Positions 5,689 through 8,888 of a DNA stretch of 8,888 bases are shown here, piece after piece; position 1 is the stretch's first letter; each line of letters opens with the position of its first letter. Made by a program: the position numbers and the translations under genes. The stretch covers positions 1 to 8,888 of the forward strand of contig JBHHYR010000153.1 of NCBI GenBank assembly GCA_046757585.1, given 5' to 3'. This DNA is from JBHHYR01 sp046757585 (GTDB lineage: Bacteria; Desulfobacterota; Binatia; HRBIN30). The notes beneath the pieces were generated by a model, which saw only the letters and a program-made list of their open reading frames with translations, did no database searches and was not told where the DNA came from.

Positions 5689-6564
5689 GTGCCAAAGCTG
5701 CATCTGCTCGATGCGACGTATGAGCTCTTCCGGGCCTTCTTCGCGCTGCCGAACGAACGGGGCCCGGCGGGGCAGGAAGTCGGGGCGATTCGGGGACTGA
5801 TCGGCTCGACGTTAGCTCTGCTCCGCCAGCCAGAGGTCACGCATATCGGAGCAGCGACCGACCATGTGATCACGTCGTTTCGCAACGCCCTGTTCAAGGG
5901 CTACAAGACCGGGGAGGGCGTTCCCCGGGAGCTGCGCGAGCAGTTTCCGCTCGCCGAGGAGGCGCTGCGCGCCCTCGGGGTCGTGGTGTGGCCGATGGTC
6001 GAGTTCGAAGCGGACGACGCGCTGGCCACGGCTGCCCGCCGCTTCGCGGACCGGGTCGACCAGGTCGTGATTCTCTCCCCCGACAAGGATCTTTGCCAGT
6101 GCGTGCGGGGCCGGCGCATCGTCACGTACGATCGCCGCCGGGACACCACGTACGATGAGCACGCGGTGCGAGAAAAGTTCGGAGTCCCACCCGCCGCCAT
6201 TCCGGACCTCCTGGCCCTCGTGGGTGATCCGGCCGACGGTATCCCTGGGATTCCGGGCTGGGGGAAGAAAGCGGCGGCGGCGGTGCTGCGCATCTACCGC
6301 TCGATCGAACGGATCCCCCGGGACGCTGCCCAGTGGAACCTCACAGTGCGCGGCGCGCAACAGCTCGCCCGGACGCTCGACGCGCAACGCTCGGAGGCCT
6401 TGCTCTACAAGCAGCTCGCGATTTTGCGTACCGATACGCCGCTACCCGAACGGCTCCCCGATCTCCGCTGGCGCGGCGTCGACCGCAGGGCGTATGGAAC
6501 TCTGTGCCAGCGCCTCGGCTTCGCAAATCTCGCCAGCCGCCCTACGAAGTGGGCGCAGACCTAG
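5689..6564 (+). CDS. Stand-alone 5'-3' exonuclease (FEN / PolA N-terminal domain type)
   Basis: A 291-residue protein matching the 5'-nuclease domain of DNA polymerase I without the polymerase part. Such enzymes cut 5' flaps and RNA primers with two or three divalent metals. All expected acidic ligands appear: D8 (LLDATYELFR), D58 (ATDHV), E107, D109 and D110 (EFEADDA), D132 and D134 (SPDKDL), and D180 and D183 (GDPADGIPG). The last block continues into the helix-3-turn DNA-binding motif GIPGWGKKAA (187-196). GTG 5689 was chosen because D8 then sits near the N-terminus as in relatives; GTG 5650 overlaps the previous stop as GTGA and would add 13 residues. Codon use resembles the neighbours. 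Its place after ruvCAB suggests a role in repair or lagging-strand processing, but a PolA elsewhere in the genome probably shares that work. It converges on the opposite-strand hydrolase gene across 35 bases with no clear terminator. Confidence 0.9.
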   Translation: MPKLHLLDATYELFRAFFALPNERGPAGQEVGAIRGLIGSTLALLRQPEVTHIGAATDHVITSFRNALFKGYKTGEGVPRELREQFPLAEEALRALGVVVWPMVEFEADDALATAARRFADRVDQVVILSPDKDLCQCVRGRRIVTYDRRRDTTYDEHAVREKFGVPPAAIPDLLALVGDPADGIPGIPGWGKKAAAAVLRIYRSIERIPRDAAQWNLTVRGAQQLARTLDAQRSEALLYKQLAILRTDTPLPERLPDLRWRGVDRRAYGTLCQRLGFANLASRPTKWAQT

Positions 6565-6599
6565 GAGCGGACGGGTCCCAACCGGGCCGTCGGCGGCGG

Positions 6600-8888
6600 C
6601 TACGGGGCCACGCACGGGGCTCCCGCACAGGCGTCGACCACGGCGCCGCCCACCTGCAAGAAGTCCGACTTCTGTTGTCGCCCGAGCGGCGAGTTCCGCG
6701 GATCTTCGTGCGGATCAGCCCCTGTCGACGGTGGTAGGTTCGTGGTCGGCGCGGGATCCGCGCCACTGTCCCAGACGATCAGGGCGGAGCCGTCGAAAGG
6801 GTCGGTGGGGATGGCCGGGATGCCGAAATAGGGGGTCACGTCGGGATTGCGCCCAGCCGCGATTGCCGGCTGATGAATCGAGGCGCCAATCGTCCGCGCC
6901 TCTATCTCCGTCGCAACGTTCGCCACCTGGTGGTCGCCGAACGCGAGGTGCAGCAGCACCTTGTGTTCCGGCGTCTTCGGCAGCGGATCGGTTGTCATGT
7001 GATGAGCGTACCCGTTCGGCTCAGAGCGGTCCCACAGCATCTGGATGAGCGCTAGGAGCAGGGGTCGCGTGAGCTCGTCAGGATATTGCGGCTCCAGGAT
7101 CGCCGAGAAGGGGGCGAAGTCCACACTGCGCCTGAGTAGCAGCGAAAAGTTCATACCTGGCACACCAAGAACGCCACGCGTGATGTCCTGCGACACCGCC
7201 ATGACCGTCCCCCCGAGGATACCACCTTGACTGTTACCGTCGTAGAAGACGGCGCTCCGATCGATCACCGGATTACCCGACGAATCCTGGAACGCCGGAT
7301 CCGTGACGAAGCCGTTTTTATGGATCATCAGTCGCGCCAGAAAGAGCTGGTCCAGCACCGCCTGCTGCAACCGATCGGTGAGGGTTGGAAACAGTGAAAG
7401 GTTTTTAAGGATTTCGGCGGTGTTCGGGATGTCCTCGTCCGCCATGCCGATCCATTTCGTCGCGCAGAAGACGAAGTTGTGCTCATTGGCCATCGCCTTG
7501 ACGTTGCCGGCATTGACCTCGCTGTTCGACCCCAGGAGGCCATGCCCGTAGAGCGATGCCCTCGCGGGGACGGCGGGGCCGGCGGCGCTCGGGAGGGCGG
7601 CGCCCGGGATGTTGCAGATGAAGGAAGCCGTCTGCGGGGTATCCTGGTGCAGCGGGAGACCCTTCGAATTGAGGATCATGCGCGCGCCGGGCTGCGTTGT
7701 GCTGACGTAGCGCTCGACCTCATAGGTCCCGGTCACCCGGCGGAAAATGTTGCTGTCTACGTCGTCCTCGACCAAAGTGACCGTGAAGGGTGGTGCGCTC
7801 TTGCCGAGCCGTTTGAAGCCGTCGTCCCGCATGAAGAGCAGGCGCTCCGAGAGGTTCCGCTCGCTCGCTACCGTGAAATCCCAGGCGAGGTAGAGGTCGT
7901 CTCGGGCGACGCCAGCCGCAGCAAGCGTCGTGAAGAGATCCTCCATGTGCGCGCGGCGGCTCTCCTTGACCGGATCCCCGGTCGGTGTCCCGTCACGATA
8001 GGCGAGGAAGTCCGCATTCGGCGCGATGAGCGCGCCGGTCCCGTCCTTTATGCGCCGCAGCGCGACGATGTACCGCGTCGCCTCCGCCAGGTTCACGGCG
8101 GGACGGATGATCAGCGTGCGCGTTGCGTCGCTACTCGAGTTCGAGTCCGTCTCGGCCCACAGGAGATGGTGTTCGAGCGTCGAGGCGTTCACCAGTACGA
8201 TCGGGGCGTCGGCATCGAGCGAGCGCGCGATGTCGGTAATCGGCGCTGCGCCGGTCATGCCAAGGTCCACGCCCGGCACGTGCAGGAGAATGCTGGCGCC
8301 GGGGCTGAATCCGTCGTTCAGGTTGTAATCGTCGGGGGTGATATGCGTCTGGTCCACGTTGCTCGGCATGTCGTTGAGCGCGAAATGGATGCGCCGCCCG
8401 GTGTTGGTTTTCCGATCGGCCACCGTGAACCAGTCGTTGGGGAACGGGTACATGCAAACGCTCGGGTCGAGGAAGTCACACATGTTGTCCTTCAGCGCCG
8501 GCACGCAGAGCTCAGTGGGCTTGATCGCATCGAGTACCCAGTCACCGAAATTGGCGCTGTTCACCGACACTTGAGCCCTGGAAAAGCGCGGGGTGCCTTT
8601 GGGGAGCACGGCTTGGTAGCATACTAGGTGACCCGTATTGTTCTCCGCTCCCGGCGTCTCCCCGTTCTTGTCCACCGGCGTGCACACGTGCTTCACCTTC
8701 TTCAGGTTGAACACCTGCCCGCTGACGAACTCGTCCGTCACCGTCGGGGACACCTGCCGCACGAACTTCGGCGCCTTTCGCTTGGGGTGTACTCCCAAGA
8801 CCATCTGTGCCATCAGCTTGCCGATGGGGTTGTTGGCCATCAAATTGGACAATGGCGCCGTCCGGCTGCCCCAGGCGCTCAACCGGTT
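6600..8888 (-). CDS. Large extracytoplasmic-type alpha/beta hydrolase-like protein, N-terminus outside window
   Basis: An open frame of about 762 codons on the minus strand, still open at the right edge; the first in-frame start seen is a TTG at 8882, so the true start and any signal peptide probably lie beyond the window. Numbering from that TTG, residues about 40-130 form a module with HVCTPVDKNGE, HLVCYQ and ELCVPAL, which I recognise as a recurring Cys-containing domain of unknown function in secreted proteins of Binatota/deltaproteobacterial genomes. Residues about 145-340 look like the beta-rich Ig-like region (TRYIVALRRIKD) that precedes the catalytic domain in Pla-1/cef or VolA-type lipases. 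Residues about 440-745 look like an alpha/beta hydrolase: oxyanion-type YGHGLLGS (445-452), nucleophile elbow GNSQGG with Ser551, probable Asp650 (AFGDHQV) and probable His725 (PHEDPR). Cys pairs, including ACAGAPC at the C-terminus, suggest disulfides and export. The substrate is unknown; lipase or esterase is inference. Confidence 0.78.
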   Translation of the reverse strand, partial: NRLSAWGSRTAPLSNLMANNPIGKLMAQMVLGVHPKRKAPKFVRQVSPTVTDEFVSGQVFNLKKVKHVCTPVDKNGETPGAENNTGHLVCYQAVLPKGTPRFSRAQVSVNSANFGDWVLDAIKPTELCVPALKDNMCDFLDPSVCMYPFPNDWFTVADRKTNTGRRIHFALNDMPSNVDQTHITPDDYNLNDGFSPGASILLHVPGVDLGMTGAAPITDIARSLDADAPIVLVNASTLEHHLLWAETDSNSSSDATRTLIIRPAVNLAEATRYIVALRRIKDGTGALIAPNADFLAYRDGTPTGDPVKESRRAHMEDLFTTLAAAGVARDDLYLAWDFTVASERNLSERLLFMRDDGFKRLGKSAPPFTVTLVEDDVDSNIFRRVTGTYEVERYVSTTQPGARMILNSKGLPLHQDTPQTASFICNIPGAALPSAAGPAVPARASLYGHGLLGSNSEVNAGNVKAMANEHNFVFCATKWIGMADEDIPNTAEILKNLSLFPTLTDRLQQAVLDQLFLARLMIHKNGFVTDPAFQDSSGNPVIDRSAVFYDGNSQGGILGGTVMAVSQDITRGVLGVPGMNFSLLLRRSVDFAPFSAILEPQYPDELTRPLLLALIQMLWDRSEPNGYAHHMTTDPLPKTPEHKVLLHLAFGDHQVANVATEIEARTIGASIHQPAIAAGRNPDVTPYFGIPAIPTDPFDGSALIVWDSGADPAPTTNLPPSTGADPHEDPRNSPLGRQQKSDFLQVGGAVVDACAGAPCVAP

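Noticed and set aside
6565..6599. Bidirectional terminator between the convergent exonuclease and hydrolase genes
   Set aside because: The 35 bases hold only short GC-rich self-complementarity and no T or A tract on either side.
7479..8627. A 382-codon plus-strand open frame opposite the hydrolase gene
   Set aside because: The product is Arg/Val/Glu-rich with no domain pattern, while the minus-strand frame has clear catalytic and Cys-module motifs. It is a long shadow frame caused by high GC.

Overview
This GC-rich, densely coded window looks like chromosomal DNA of a Gram-negative bacterium of the broad 'deltaproteobacterial' type. Candidatus Binatota or a related soil or groundwater lineage is my best guess. 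The evidence is a heptose isomerase gene (an LPS precursor enzyme), the yebC-ruvC-ruvA-ruvB gene order, and a large extracytoplasmic-type protein whose N-terminal Cys-containing module (LC.PVDKNGE ... HLxCY) I associate with such genomes. The taxonomy rests on recollection of families, not on a search.

Layout. Positions 126-1735 (+) hold a two-gene unit: a GmhA-type sedoheptulose-7-phosphate isomerase and a strongly conserved but functionally uncharacterised 320-residue protein, packed together with either a GTGA overlap or a 32-base gap. Positions 1736-2228 are a 493-base non-coding stretch with a paired inverted-repeat element built on CCTCTCCCGC / GCGGGAGAGG, followed by the presumed yebC promoter and a strong ribosome binding site. 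Positions 2229-5323 (+) hold yebC, ruvC, ruvA and ruvB. They are followed at 5441-6564 by a 70-residue two-helix membrane protein (DUF2905 type) and a stand-alone 5'-3' exonuclease of the FEN/PolA N-domain type. Positions 6600-8888 (-) hold a convergent gene for a large Ser-hydrolase-like protein, open at the right window edge and so probably incomplete at its N-terminus.

How the genes work together. RuvC, RuvA and RuvB form the Holliday-junction branch-migration and resolution machine; all their catalytic motifs are present. YebC, once annotated as a transcription regulator and now linked to translation, commonly sits beside ruvC. The FEN-type nuclease fits a DNA-processing theme downstream of ruvB, and all its expected metal-binding acidic residues are there. 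GmhA makes the first intermediate of ADP-heptose synthesis; its neighbour's role is unknown.

I did not find an obviously new multi-gene system. The points most worth a second look are the uncharacterised conserved gene coupled to gmhA, a perfect 24-base palindrome inside the 3' end of ruvC, the nested inverted repeats before yebC, the ruv-nuclease gene cluster, and the domain architecture of the large hydrolase.
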